A DNA stretch of 26,732 nt. Origin: Desulfovibrio sp. OttesenSCG-928-G15 (GTDB lineage Bacteria > Desulfobacterota > Desulfovibrionia > Desulfovibrionales > Desulfovibrionaceae). The number at the start of each line of letters is the position of its first letter. The first letter of the stretch is position 1. A program made the position numbers and the translations under genes. The stretch is from NCBI GenBank assembly GCA_030266525.1, contig JAJDIC010000022.1, forward strand, positions 1-26,732. Direction: 5' to 3'. Below are positions 15,542-25,064 of this stretch, one piece after another. The notes beneath the pieces were generated by a model. It saw only the letters and a list, made by a program, of their open reading frames with translations, did no database searches and was not told the origin of the DNA.

Positions 15542-16466
15542 AAGGAGTAGCCTCTTCGTCCAGAAAGATGCTTTGTATCTTTTCTATATGTTGCCGCGCG
15601 TTTTCCTGGCCTATTCCTGCTAACTTTTTACTCTGCTTTATGTCATCAAGGGCAACATCGCCTTTCGAAAGGGCAGAGCTAATCCGCAAAATTTTGTCAT
15701 TACTCCTATCATCAAGCAGGAGCTTTGCCGCCCCCAACGAGTATGAGCTTTGAGAATTAAAAGCCAAGTCAATCAGCCCCAATCGCCAATGAAGAAGACC
15801 TGATTTTTTGCCCGCCAGCTTGCTGTATTCTGGGGTTTCCTCTGAACACCCCAAGCTTAGAACTCGAATCTCTTCTTTGGGCCACTCTAACAAGGATAAC
15901 CCTTCGACAACTCCAACCAATGTAGGGTTGTTCGCAAACATACCTCCGTCAACGAGAAATCTATCCTCTATGGTTTTATGGGGCGGAAAAAAGTAAGGTG
16001 CTGCTGCGGTTGAAAGGGCAACATCTTCTGCTTGCATGGTGTAGTCCATTTGGAGACGAGGATGGTGTGATGTTTTGAACATGCAGACCGTATTATTTAC
16101 AATATCAAACGAGGGGATAACTAAGCGAATTTTGCTTTGCCCTAGACGTTTGCCCTTGAATTTTTCTGTCAGAAGTGTCCGTAGCGCCGTAGAGTCATAC
16201 ACAGGTGCGCGAGCCCCAAATAGCGATTTGAGGAAAAACTGCTTCTTAAATATTTTATCTCCATTATCAAGATATAGCGATAATATTTCTCTTGCAGAAA
16301 AGCCAAGCCCAAGTCCGAGGGCAATAATGCCTCCAGTGGAAGTACCGACTATCAAATCAAAGTAATCAATAATTTTTTTGTTAGTTCTTTCTTCAATATT
16401 TGCGAGAAGAGAAGCCGGAGCAATGCCTTTGATTCCCCCGCCGTCTATAGAAAGTATTTTGTACAT
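15519..16466 (-). CDS. capV: Patatin-like phospholipase, CBASS effector (CapV type)
   Basis: This is a 315-residue protein. ATG 16466 has GGAG 6 bases upstream; an in-frame TTG at 16487 has no such site. The patatin signatures are complete. The oxyanion loop is GGGIKG at residues 9-14, the nucleophile elbow GTSTGG carries Ser43, and the DGG motif carries Asp173. CapV proteins bind the cyclic dinucleotide made by the CD-NTase and degrade membrane phospholipids, killing or arresting the infected cell. No membrane segment is visible. The orientation is unusual: it faces the CD-NTase/E2 pair tail to tail, overlaps the E2 gene, and lies on the strand of the type III R-M operon, 88 bases after res. 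Confidence 0.88.
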   Translation of the reverse strand: MYKILSIDGGGIKGIAPASLLANIEERTNKKIIDYFDLIVGTSTGGIIALGLGLGFSAREILSLYLDNGDKIFKKQFFLKSLFGARAPVYDSTALRTLLTEKFKGKRLGQSKIRLVIPSFDIVNNTVCMFKTSHHPRLQMDYTMQAEDVALSTAAAPYFFPPHKTIEDRFLVDGGMFANNPTLVGVVEGLSLLEWPKEEIRVLSLGCSEETPEYSKLAGKKSGLLHWRLGLIDLAFNSQSSYSLGAAKLLLDDRSNDKILRISSALSKGDVALDDIKQSKKLAGIGQENARQHIEKIQSIFLDEEATPFTPCHAL

Positions 16467-16554
16467 ATTGTCTCCGTCAGAACTCAATATTTAATAAAAG
16501 CACATTATCCTGAATCTCTAACGGGTTAACGTGAAAAAAACAGACAGAGTTGAT

Positions 16555-19233
16555 TCATTTATATTCTGTGAACCCTTTCATCAAATCCTGAAAGTTCTTC
16601 GGGCCGTATTTTTCAAAACTTTCCTGATCTGCAAAAACAAAATCAAACTGATTTTCTGACTGCGCTTGATTGATATCTTCGCACCACTGGCGCAGGCGTT
16701 CCATTTTGAGTGGCACATCAAGGTCTTCCTGACCTTTGGTTTCCACTATGACGACTTTGTTGCCCGGAAGTTTAACTATGAAGTCCGGGTAGTAATTGGA
16801 TATGTCGCCGTCAGCATTGACATAATCCAATTTGAAGTTCACCGCGAAGTAGTTTTTGGCGTAGGAGATGATGTCCGGGCATTTTTCCAGAAAACTGGCG
16901 AACACCAGTTCAAAGTGGCTGTCGCCAACAATACGGCTGAAAATACTTTTTTGCGGTATCAGGCTGGCCTGCTCTCTTACCATAAAGGGACGGGTTTTTC
17001 GCAGCTTAATGAAATCTCGAATCTCAGCGTCGCCCTTGTCTTTCACCGTCAAATCATTGATAGCCTTTTTCATGGTTTCAATGATTGTTTTGGTGGCTTC
17101 AAGCTCGGAGAGGTTGCGTAGAGTATTTGGGCTGTCGAGGTCTACTTCCTCCGTGAACAACTCGTCCCGCACGAACTGCTTCACCTTGCCGTATAAAACG
17201 TCATAGCCGCTAAACAGGCGCAGCTCCTTCATGATTGTCTGAGCGAAATATCCAAGAACGCTGCGGTAGTCGGCTATGCCTGCGGTGTCCAGAATAGTCG
17301 TGTGCGTCACTTCTCCGATGGTGATGTCTTTGAAGACGATCTCACGCTGCTCTTCTTCGGAAAAATGCCGGTACGAGACTTTCTTGTGCGGCAGCGCCGC
17401 CACGTCCAGGTCGGCAAGATTTTTGTATTCCCTATACACACGCGGCGTCATAACCGGGATTTCGATGTCCAGCGCGTCAATGTCTTTTTGGGTGTTCTCA
17501 TTATCCACCTCAACAACCATAGGGGTTTTGGGCTTTGTGCCCTCGCCCATGGCCTTGCGCTCCAGTTCCACGCCTTCGGCCTGAATAGATTCAACAAACT
17601 CCATGAACGCATCGGTGCCGACGACACTGACGTATTCCTCAATGCCGCCGCGATACATTTTGCGCAGGCCGCGCCCAAGGGTTTGTTCCGGCAGAATATT
17701 ACTCTTGGCGGAGTAGGCCCGCAAACCGACGATGGTAGTGACGTTACGCACGTCCCAGCCTTCTTTGAGCATCAGGACGGAAACAATGGCCTTGTAGGGG
17801 CTGCTGTCGTCGTCAATGTCATTGGACTGCTTGCGTAGCTTTTCAAGCTCTTCTTTAGCCTTGCCGGAAGTCGCCTCGGAGATTTCTCCGTTGTTTTTGG
17901 TGTGAATGACCAGTACGCCGCCTTTTAGGTCGGGATAATGGGCTTCAAGGTAGTCGGCAACATCATCGCAGTTGCGCGTATCGTCTGTCATAACGAACAG
18001 CACGGCCTTTTTGCCGAGCTTCTGATGCTCCTCATAGGCTTTGCGCCATTCAATAACTCCAAGGTCAATATAATCGGCATACTTTTCCGTATATTTGGCG
18101 CTTTGCCGTTCCACCAGCTTGGCGCGGCTGGGAGCATCCGGCAACACCGGATGTTTTACGACATTCTGGAAGATGGCTTCAACCAGCGGATAATCCGCCA
18201 CTGTTTGCACAAAAATAGCACCGTTGTTATGCTTCGGGGTGGCGGTCACGTCCACCTGCAAGCTCAGGGCTCCGCCTTTTTGCAGCAGGCGGTTGTGGAT
18301 ATCTTCAATGGACTTGAACCAGGCCAGCGAGGCGTCATGAATGTGGTGCGCCTCGTCATTGAGGATCATCAATTCATCAATATCCCGGACGATCATGCCC
18401 AAATCCACTTTGGAGTCTGTGGTCGCGCCGGTCGGGCGCTTGCCGAGGAAGTAATCCATCGTGTTTTCGTCATCAGGAGAAGGCGGAATATCCTCACCGG
18501 CATAGACGCGGTGGATGTTGGTCAGAAAGATATTACCTGTGGAGTGCGATACGCGCACTTCGTCCTGTTTGTGCAGGGTAAGCTGAAAATCGTCGCGCCA
18601 GTTGCGCCCGTCATAGCCGTTGTCCGGCAAAGCAGGGTCGTCAAAGAAAATGCGCAACCCCTGAAAGTCTTTGTATATTCTGTCCAGAACAATAATGTTG
18701 GGCGCGATAACCAAAAAATTACGGGCAAGCTCGGAATCCGGTTCATACATTTTGTGGAAGTAGCTCCAGGCCAGGGCCAGACTCATAACCTTGGTCTTGC
18801 CGCTACCGGTGGCCATTTTGATGACCAGACGCAACCAACTTTCATCAAACATGCTGGCGGATACATGGCCCGCGCTGTCAAAGCGCATCAGGTCGTATTT
18901 GTCCCGCGCTCCCACGACATCATAGAGATAAATAATGGTTTCCAGAGCTTCACGCTGGGCAAAGAAATAGTTGAACTCCGCCATGGTGCCGTCAGCCTGC
19001 GCCATAAGGTGCGGTTCTTTGAACCACCAGTTAAGCAGGCTTTTGCTGGTGTCTGCCGCGCCGACATAGCCGGAATCCCGAAACTCCTTCACCTTGCGGC
19101 GTAGGGCGGCCACAAGGGGCGGCATAAGTTTTTCCATGCTGGTGTCGCGCAAGGCTTCATCGGCAGGGAACCAGCGCACGGCGGGGTCAAGGACGGCATG
19201 GGGGGAATCGGGAAAGTCAGGATGCAGGGCCAC
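16555..19233 (-). CDS. res: Type III restriction endonuclease Res subunit (SF2 helicase + nuclease)
   Basis: This is an 892-residue protein. GTG 19233 is preceded by GAGG at suitable spacing. The SF2 motor has Walker A ATGSGKTK at 141-148, a DEAH box (NDEAHHIHD) at 293-296, and motif VI QTLGRGLRKMY. The C-terminal PD-(D/E)xK nuclease is seen in YYPDFIVKL (Asp817) and VETKG (Glu831, Lys833). Type III Res works only in complex with Mod. It needs two inversely oriented unmethylated sites and uses ATP to communicate between them before cutting. It is the third gene after mod and the AlbA_2 gene, with a 109-base gap before it. All key motifs are present, so it should be functional. Confidence 0.9.
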   Translation of the reverse strand: MALHPDFPDSPHAVLDPAVRWFPADEALRDTSMEKLMPPLVAALRRKVKEFRDSGYVGAADTSKSLLNWWFKEPHLMAQADGTMAEFNYFFAQREALETIIYLYDVVGARDKYDLMRFDSAGHVSASMFDESWLRLVIKMATGSGKTKVMSLALAWSYFHKMYEPDSELARNFLVIAPNIIVLDRIYKDFQGLRIFFDDPALPDNGYDGRNWRDDFQLTLHKQDEVRVSHSTGNIFLTNIHRVYAGEDIPPSPDDENTMDYFLGKRPTGATTDSKVDLGMIVRDIDELMILNDEAHHIHDASLAWFKSIEDIHNRLLQKGGALSLQVDVTATPKHNNGAIFVQTVADYPLVEAIFQNVVKHPVLPDAPSRAKLVERQSAKYTEKYADYIDLGVIEWRKAYEEHQKLGKKAVLFVMTDDTRNCDDVADYLEAHYPDLKGGVLVIHTKNNGEISEATSGKAKEELEKLRKQSNDIDDDSSPYKAIVSVLMLKEGWDVRNVTTIVGLRAYSAKSNILPEQTLGRGLRKMYRGGIEEYVSVVGTDAFMEFVESIQAEGVELERKAMGEGTKPKTPMVVEVDNENTQKDIDALDIEIPVMTPRVYREYKNLADLDVAALPHKKVSYRHFSEEEQREIVFKDITIGEVTHTTILDTAGIADYRSVLGYFAQTIMKELRLFSGYDVLYGKVKQFVRDELFTEEVDLDSPNTLRNLSELEATKTIIETMKKAINDLTVKDKGDAEIRDFIKLRKTRPFMVREQASLIPQKSIFSRIVGDSHFELVFASFLEKCPDIISYAKNYFAVNFKLDYVNADGDISNYYPDFIVKLPGNKVVIVETKGQEDLDVPLKMERLRQWCEDINQAQSENQFDFVFADQESFEKYGPKNFQDLMKGFTEYK

Positions 19234-19342
19234 GGCATAACCTCAAAAATGGAGTTTCGATTTGCGTCTAAATGGGAATCTGTTGTCTTTACACGATATT
19301 TTTCAATTGGGGCTCCGCGTTCTGTTTTGCGAACAAATAAGA

Positions 19343-20749
19343 CTATCCCCAAAAAGGTATGTACTTAGCATAGCGTCTTGAACGATTTTCAGGGTCGTCA
19401 AGTTTGATCTTGCCGTCATTCACAGCGTCAGAAATGATGCGAGATATTGCTTCCGCCTTGCTTTCCGCCAGTTTGAACCGTTCGCGCAGGCTCTGGTTGG
19501 TCATTTTCTGATTGCTCACATAAAGCAGGCAGGCGTGCTGGTAGCAGGCGCGCACCCGTTCTTTGCGATCCATGTCGTCAAAATCTTTGTGGGCGAAAAG
19601 AACCACGCTGGTATGCTGCTCGCCGGTGCGGAAATCCGGCGCGGGAAGCTGCCATGCCTCGGCAAAAGCCACAACCTTATCAATGCCGCTGCTTTTTTCT
19701 TCACAAATGCGAAAGCGGCGCATGAGGTCGGTCAGGCGCTCGTTGCGCGACTTGTATTCATCAATAAATCTGTCAGTGGGAATCAGCGGCGTACCGGGGT
19801 TGGTTATCTCAATTCGGTCACAATAAATTTCGATCATCACAAATGAGCCGAAATCCTCTAAGTCCTGATGTACAAGAGCGTTGGCCACCAGTTCACGGAT
19901 GGCTATTTCCGGGTACATTCTTGTTTCGGTGCGTAACGCCTGCCCGATTACCTCGTTAGCTGGTAACTGGCTGTTGATATAGCCGACAAGCCCTTCAAAG
20001 CCGACAGCGTAGCCCTTGACCCCGATTTGCTCGCGCACGGTTTCGAGCTTATTGGCTCCTTTGTAAACGATCACCCGGGCCGCTTTACGACTGAGAGCGC
20101 CGAAATCGGAAAGATTTTTCGCGAAAAGCAGAGCTCCCAAGTTGGTAATGTTCCATACGCCTTCTAACTCCGCAATCAACTGCTCTTGCGCCAATCTGTC
20201 CAAGGCGGCGTCCCGCGTGGCGGGGTAAGGGAGCTGCATCAGATCGAAATAGCTTTGGGTGTCAAGCAGCCTGACGACATCTTCGGCGCTGGCCCCGGAA
20301 AGCGCGGAGCGCAGCAGAAAGTCGGGATTCCCTTCCGCGAAGATGCGGCGCAGCATATCTTCGGACATGGGCATAAGGCTTTCGCCCACGCGCATGAGGT
20401 ATGCGCCTTCATAGGTAAAAGCCGTTCCAGCCGGGCGGGGCGGAATATTGAAGGCCAGCACGCGCCCATCCGGATGCGTAACCTCTTCCACTTCCACGCG
20501 GAATTTGAGTTTGGAGAAAATCTGGCTTTTGATCTTGTCTGGGTTCGGAAAAGCGGCTGTTCCCACGACCTTGCGCGGGTGTTTATCCGTGATGCCAAGC
20601 AAAAGCAGACCGCCGCCCTCGTTGCTCAGGGCAACGCAATATCTGAATAGCGCTTCCGTATCATATTGTTGCTTGGCTTCTTTGAATTCGAGACGTTCGT
20701 GCTCTCTGGGAACGGTAATGATGCGGTCTATATCCTTCGCCGAAAGCAT
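19343..20749 (-). CDS. AlbA_2/Schlafen-like domain protein with GHKL-type ATPase region
   Basis: This 468-residue protein starts at ATG 20749, with its first base shared with the mod stop codon (TAATG). The N-terminal 130 residues are an AlbA_2 (Schlafen-AlbA) domain: ERLEFKEAK, then LSNEGGGLLLLGITD. The C-terminal half matches the ATP-binding region of COG2865-type regulators: the N-box-like IRELVANALVHQD, EIYCDRIEITNPG, and EKSSGIDKV. A winged-helix-like tail follows (TNQSLRERFKLAESKAEAISRII). These proteins are usually called putative transcriptional regulators or helicases; Schlafen-type domains can bind or cut nucleic acid. Tight coupling to mod indicates a role in the R-M system or co-regulated defence. 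Confidence 0.78.
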   Translation of the reverse strand: MLSAKDIDRIITVPREHERLEFKEAKQQYDTEALFRYCVALSNEGGGLLLLGITDKHPRKVVGTAAFPNPDKIKSQIFSKLKFRVEVEEVTHPDGRVLAFNIPPRPAGTAFTYEGAYLMRVGESLMPMSEDMLRRIFAEGNPDFLLRSALSGASAEDVVRLLDTQSYFDLMQLPYPATRDAALDRLAQEQLIAELEGVWNITNLGALLFAKNLSDFGALSRKAARVIVYKGANKLETVREQIGVKGYAVGFEGLVGYINSQLPANEVIGQALRTETRMYPEIAIRELVANALVHQDLEDFGSFVMIEIYCDRIEITNPGTPLIPTDRFIDEYKSRNERLTDLMRRFRICEEKSSGIDKVVAFAEAWQLPAPDFRTGEQHTSVVLFAHKDFDDMDRKERVRACYQHACLLYVSNQKMTNQSLRERFKLAESKAEAISRIISDAVNDGKIKLDDPENRSRRYAKYIPFWG

Positions 20750-23010
20750 TATACTCTCACTTCAATGATGGTCATGGTGTCGTTGCCGAAAATATCCACC
20801 ACCTTGACGGCGATTTTATATGTTCCGGTGGGATATTCATGGAAAACGCTTTGCAGTTCAAGGCTCCTGTCCTTTTTTGTGCGGAAACTCTGCCATTCGT
20901 TTTCAAAAATATAGTCGCCCGTCCAGCTTTCTTCCATCTCGCCGGTATCCGGATTCTTTTGGCGGATGATTTCGCGCTTGCTCTCAAAATTGAAGTCAAC
21001 CGACCAATAATCAATCCAGTCCGTCCATTTCTTGGTCAGCACCTCACGGCTGACAATACCGTCCTTGTTCTTGTTGACTTTGACGATCTGCCCTTTTTCC
21101 ACCACCACCTTGCTGGCCTTGTTCTTGAGGGTTGTTTCAGCGTTGGAGATGGAATCCTGCGAGTAGAACACGGAAAAGTCCGTGAGCTTTACGGCCACAT
21201 TGTTCTTTTTATGCAGCGGCTTGACTTCGATGAAGGAAACATCATGGAAAACAACCTGGTTCTTTTCCACGGCCCGTTTGTCGAAAACTTCCGCCGGAAT
21301 ATACTTGGGCGCAATATCAATATCCTTGCCCCGCGCCTCGTCCAGTACGTTGGGGAACAGGCCCATTTCAAACTCAAAGCCAAGAATATCGACTTTGGTA
21401 ATGTGCTTTTTTCGGCATTCCAGAATGATTTCTTCCACAAACAGGCGCGTGACCGGCATGTTGACCGGGCCGATAACAACCATGCGCCCGCTACGCTTGC
21501 CGTGGAAGGTGGTAAAGCCTTCTACGGCTTCCGCACGGTAGGCATTAAGAATAAGCTCGAGAAAGGCGGCTTCTTTGGCGGCGAGTTGTTGTTGCTTTTG
21601 CTCTTCGCGCAAGTCTTGGTTCACACCTACATAGTGCTGGCGCTCGTATTTGCCGAGGTTGAGGATTTCAAAAGCGCGATAATCCTTGCCTTCGGCCTTA
21701 AGCTGGCGTTGTGCGCCAATCATGCGTTTGCGAGTGGTGTGAATGGCGAATTTGCCGAGGTCGGTGGCAATCCATTTGCGGCCAAGTTTTTCGGCGACGG
21801 CGGCAGTGGTGCCGGAGCCGCAGAAGAAGTCGGCGATAAGGTCGCCTTCGTTGGAAGAGGCTTTGATAATACGCTCGAGGAGGGCTTCGGGTTTTTGGGT
21901 GGGGTAGTCCACCCGCTCTTCTGAGTGGGCAGACGCAATGCCAATATCTTCCCAAAGATTTTGGACGGCTTCGCCTTCGTTTTCATCCAAGTAGCGCTTA
22001 CGCTGTATTCTTCCGTCTTTTTTTGTTGGGAAGTACAACCTGCCTTGGGCATCCCATTCTTGCATTTTTTCTAAAGAGATAGCCCACCCTTTATCCGGCG
22101 GTTGATATCCCTTATATTCATACTTCAAATTTTGCCGATGGCTAGGACTGGCTAAGTTGTCTATCCGAAACCTACGGCCATCAGGATCTGTATAGCGATA
22201 AGCGCTATCAATATATTCTTGTTTTAGTGGCTTTACCGGAGTTTGAAAATATGTATCCCTACTCTTCGAGTAGAATAAAATCGTGTCTGTTTGGACACCA
22301 AATTCAGTTGGTATCTTATTTGTAGCCCCTCGTCCTGTTTTACGCTTCCATATTATTTCGTTTCTAAAATTTGAACTATTAAAAACTTCATCTAAAACTA
22401 TTCGCATTATACTGTTAACGCGCCAATCACAATGTACATAGATACTTCCATCTTCTGCAAGGACATCATGAGCCAAGGCCAATCGCTCGTATATCATCGA
22501 TAAAAAGCTATCTGCGCCTCGTCCCCAAGTATCTCTGTACGCAATCTCTTCAAGAATATTTGGCTTTTTGGTGAAGGTTTCTTCACCCACCTCAATATCC
22601 ATAGAAAAATCCGCGCCCACGTCAAAGGGTGGATCAATATAAATCAGCTTCAAGCCGCCCTGGGCTTCTATGGCTTCGCGCATGGGGCCGCTTTTCAATG
22701 ACGAGAGAATGAGCTTGTTGTCACCCCAGATCAGTTTGTTTGTCCAACCCTTGAGCTGACGGCCACGCGAATCGATATCGAACAGGCTGAGTTGCAGGTT
22801 TACCGGTTTTTCCGCACGCGGTTCGTCCACCTGTTCAATGGTCTGAAAAGGCAGCACGACATTGCATACCTCGTTGGTCTTGCCGTTCCAGACAAGCTCC
22901 ACCTCGCGCTTGTCGTCAAAAAGCAGAAAGCGGTACTTTTCCGGCAAAGGCTTGTCGGCTTCAAGAAAGCGGATGATTTCCTGTTGCTCCTGCGGGGTAA
23001 GGCGCGGCAT
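20749..23010 (-). CDS. mod: Type III DNA methyltransferase Mod (adenine-specific)
   Basis: This 753-residue protein starts at ATG 23010, with GGAG 7 bases upstream; a TTG at 23022 is in frame but less likely. Catalytic motif IV DPPF is at 126-129, and the AdoMet-binding motif [10 protein letters not shown] is at 394-402. This IV-before-I order is that of beta-class methyltransferases, as in type III Mod proteins. The region between should carry target recognition. Its DNA is locally more AT-rich (about 22040-22620) than the flanks, as expected for an exchangeable recognition domain. Mod modifies one strand of a short asymmetric site and guides Res. I see no long simple-sequence repeat of the kind that makes some mod genes phase-variable. 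Confidence 0.9.
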   Translation of the reverse strand: MPRLTPQEQQEIIRFLEADKPLPEKYRFLLFDDKREVELVWNGKTNEVCNVVLPFQTIEQVDEPRAEKPVNLQLSLFDIDSRGRQLKGWTNKLIWGDNKLILSSLKSGPMREAIEAQGGLKLIYIDPPFDVGADFSMDIEVGEETFTKKPNILEEIAYRDTWGRGADSFLSMIYERLALAHDVLAEDGSIYVHCDWRVNSIMRIVLDEVFNSSNFRNEIIWKRKTGRGATNKIPTEFGVQTDTILFYSKSRDTYFQTPVKPLKQEYIDSAYRYTDPDGRRFRIDNLASPSHRQNLKYEYKGYQPPDKGWAISLEKMQEWDAQGRLYFPTKKDGRIQRKRYLDENEGEAVQNLWEDIGIASAHSEERVDYPTQKPEALLERIIKASSNEGDLIADFFCGSGTTAAVAEKLGRKWIATDLGKFAIHTTRKRMIGAQRQLKAEGKDYRAFEILNLGKYERQHYVGVNQDLREEQKQQQLAAKEAAFLELILNAYRAEAVEGFTTFHGKRSGRMVVIGPVNMPVTRLFVEEIILECRKKHITKVDILGFEFEMGLFPNVLDEARGKDIDIAPKYIPAEVFDKRAVEKNQVVFHDVSFIEVKPLHKKNNVAVKLTDFSVFYSQDSISNAETTLKNKASKVVVEKGQIVKVNKNKDGIVSREVLTKKWTDWIDYWSVDFNFESKREIIRQKNPDTGEMEESWTGDYIFENEWQSFRTKKDRSLELQSVFHEYPTGTYKIAVKVVDIFGNDTMTIIEVRV

Positions 23011-23081
23011 GGCGGGCTCCAAAATATCTGAATATTCTTAATGTTCTTTGCAGATGTGCTTCTCCGCAACGTACAGTAGGG

Positions 23082-23120
23082 GCGGGCAAAAAACAAGGAA
23101 AGATGCCGCGTGTTGCCCGC
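23082..23120. repeat. Inverted repeat between the HTH gene and mod
   Basis: GCGGGCAA (23082-23089) and TTGCCCGC (23113-23120) are perfect 8-bp arms with a 23-base spacer. They lie in the 119-base gap after the HTH gene and before mod. A partial terminator or a regulatory hairpin controlling mod are both possible. Confidence 0.4.
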
Positions 23121-23129
23121 TCGTCCGTT

Positions 23130-23393
23130 TCAGCGTTCTTCCGTCAGTAGCGAATTTTCAACAGCCCTCCGGATAAAATCGTACTTCTGTATCATCCTCA
23201 GTAAGTCCAAAGCCGACATTCCGGTACTCTTGTAATACCAGTTATGCGCTCGCCATACTGTCATGTCGAGATCCAGGGCCGCCTGCTTTAGAGTAATGCC
23301 CTGGCATCGTAATATGTTCACGATATCTTCCGTGAGTTGTTTATTGTCGAATACTTTTTTGTGGCAAATCTGCCACATATTTTGTCTGGACAT
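23130..23393 (-). CDS. Small helix-turn-helix-like protein, likely regulator of the R-M operon
   Basis: This 87-residue protein starts at ATG 23393, preceded by AGGAGGG. Residues 20-60 look like an HTH: LTEDIVNILRCQGITLKQAALDLDMTVWRAHNWYY, with the pattern T-x-x-x-A-A-x-x-L-x-M. I cannot place it in a named family. It lies directly upstream of mod on the same strand and is divergent from the serine recombinase, the position of a control gene. An inverted repeat covers its first codons and may be its own operator. Confidence 0.6.
   Translation of the reverse strand: MSRQNMWQICHKKVFDNKQLTEDIVNILRCQGITLKQAALDLDMTVWRAHNWYYKSTGMSALDLLRMIQKYDFIRRAVENSLLTEER
23360..23377. promoter_or_regulatory. 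Operator-like inverted repeat inside the HTH gene's 5' end
   Basis: TGTGGCA-aatc-TGCCACA has perfect 7-bp arms and a 4-base spacer. It spans roughly codons 6-11 of the HTH gene, close to the divergent promoter region at 23394-23459. Its size and position suit binding of a dimeric regulator. Confidence 0.4.
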
Positions 23394-23459
23394 GTGGCCC
23401 TCCTTCGCTGACAGTGCGAATTGAAATATTTTCAGGCGTAATAAGGAGATAATCGGCTG

Positions 23460-25064
23460 ATGAGACCACCGGGAACGCCATATACTCAAGAAGAGATCAG
23501 AGGGCTTCGCCTCAAGGGGGCCGTCTATATCCGTATGTCCACGGACGTACAGACGGAATCCCCGGAAAATCAGGAGAGGCAAATCCGCGCCTACGCCGCA
23601 CAATACGGTATTGAAATAGTCAAGGTATATGCTGATTTGGGTGTCAGTGGCATGACCGCAGAAAAGCGAGAACAGTTCCAGACCTTAATCGATGACGTTG
23701 AGCAAGGCCGTAACGCTTACAACATTGTGTTGTACTTGGATGAAAGCCGCTGGGGAAGGTTTGTGGACAGTCGTGAAGCCGAATACCACCGTATGCGGCT
23801 GGAGCGTAAAAATGTCATCTGTCAATCTTGTGAAAAAGCCCTGGCGTTGACCAGCAATATCGCTGATCGGATTATGACTTTGTTGCGGGATGAAAGCGCC
23901 AGCGACTATTGCCGCCAACTTTCTCAAAAAGTTTGGGTCGGGCAATGCAATCTGGTCACAAAGGGGTTTCGGCAGGGTGGGGTAGCGGGTTTCGGTCTAC
24001 GCCGTATGCTTTTGGACGAAACAGGAAAACCAAAACAGGAATTGACAATCGGCCAACGCAAAAGCTTGCTCACAGAACGGGTTATTCTGGTTCCGGGGCC
24101 GGAAGAGGAGCGTAAGCTCGTACTCTGGATTTATGAAAAGTTCATTTCTGGAGCCAGTGAAACAGAAATCGCCACGACCCTGAACGCTCAGGGCATCTGC
24201 AACCACTTTGGGCGTCCCTGGTCACGCGGAACGGTCTGCGAAGTGCTGACCAATGAGAAGTATATCGGCAACAATCTTTTCAACCGCACTTCTGGCAAAA
24301 TGAAAAGTAAGGCCAGGCCAAATCCGGAAACGGAATGGGTACGCAAAGAACATGCCTTTGAACCAGTTGTTGATGTTGGACTTTTTGGCATGGTGCAGGA
24401 AATATATAGAGAGCGAAATAAAAAATTCACAAATGACGAACTACTGAAAGGATTACAAGACTTGTACGCCAGAGAAGGACGTCTCTCTGCGCTAATTATA
24501 GACGAAGCGGGTAATTTGCCGCCCAGCAGCCTATTTCGCACCAGATTCGGCGGTCTTTTGCGGGCTTACCGTATGATTGGCTACACCCCGGAACGGGATT
24601 ACCAATATGTCATCATCAACCAGCGATTACGCGCATTCCATGTTGAAACTGTCACTGATGTCATCAGGCAAATAGAAATACTTTGCGGGAGAAGTATTTT
24701 TGTAGACCGAGATACTTCTCTGCTGGAATTAAATCACAACCTATTCCTTTCTATTGTTATCAGTCGCTGCTTCACAACCCCAACGGGGACAAAGCGGTGG
24801 AAAATTCGTTTCGATGCGGGACTTCATCCGGACATTACCGTTGCTGTGCGCATGGATGAGCGTAATGAATCCATACATGATTATTACATTCTGCCCGCGT
24901 TGGAATTTTCTGATAATCCGATAAGGCTGTCGGAAGACAATACAGGTCTTTTCGATAGTTTTCAGACTGATACGCTCGACTACCTGCTTGGCTTGAGCAT
25001 CAATATACCCCTCGACAAGGCGGTGCATAGTGGAACAAGAAGCAATCATTCTTATTTCCGTTGA
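23460..25064 (+). CDS. Large serine recombinase
   Basis: This is a 534-residue protein. The resolvase domain shows YIRMSTDVQ with Arg25 and the nucleophile Ser27, then VYADLGVSG and LDESRWGRF. The recombinase domain is near 215-285: a long helix, EIATTLNAQGI, WSRGTVCEVLTNEKYIGN. The zinc-ribbon typical of integrase-type members is not seen. Residues about 325-385 (LLKGLQDLYAREGRLS, PPSSLFRTRFGGLLRAY) resemble the repeat found beside HNH nucleases. ATG 23460 follows TAAGGAG by 11 bases, a little long. It overlaps the ParB-like gene by 35 bases. It is probably the mobility gene of the island's right-hand element. Confidence 0.85.
   Translation: MRPPGTPYTQEEIRGLRLKGAVYIRMSTDVQTESPENQERQIRAYAAQYGIEIVKVYADLGVSGMTAEKREQFQTLIDDVEQGRNAYNIVLYLDESRWGRFVDSREAEYHRMRLERKNVICQSCEKALALTSNIADRIMTLLRDESASDYCRQLSQKVWVGQCNLVTKGFRQGGVAGFGLRRMLLDETGKPKQELTIGQRKSLLTERVILVPGPEEERKLVLWIYEKFISGASETEIATTLNAQGICNHFGRPWSRGTVCEVLTNEKYIGNNLFNRTSGKMKSKARPNPETEWVRKEHAFEPVVDVGLFGMVQEIYRERNKKFTNDELLKGLQDLYAREGRLSALIIDEAGNLPPSSLFRTRFGGLLRAYRMIGYTPERDYQYVIINQRLRAFHVETVTDVIRQIEILCGRSIFVDRDTSLLELNHNLFLSIVISRCFTTPTGTKRWKIRFDAGLHPDITVAVRMDERNESIHDYYILPALEFSDNPIRLSEDNTGLFDSFQTDTLDYLLGLSINIPLDKAVHSGTRSNHSYFR

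Noticed and set aside
17938..19104. Long plus-strand open frame opposite res
   Set aside because: It is a shadow of the res gene, whose helicase and nuclease motifs are unmistakable on the other strand.
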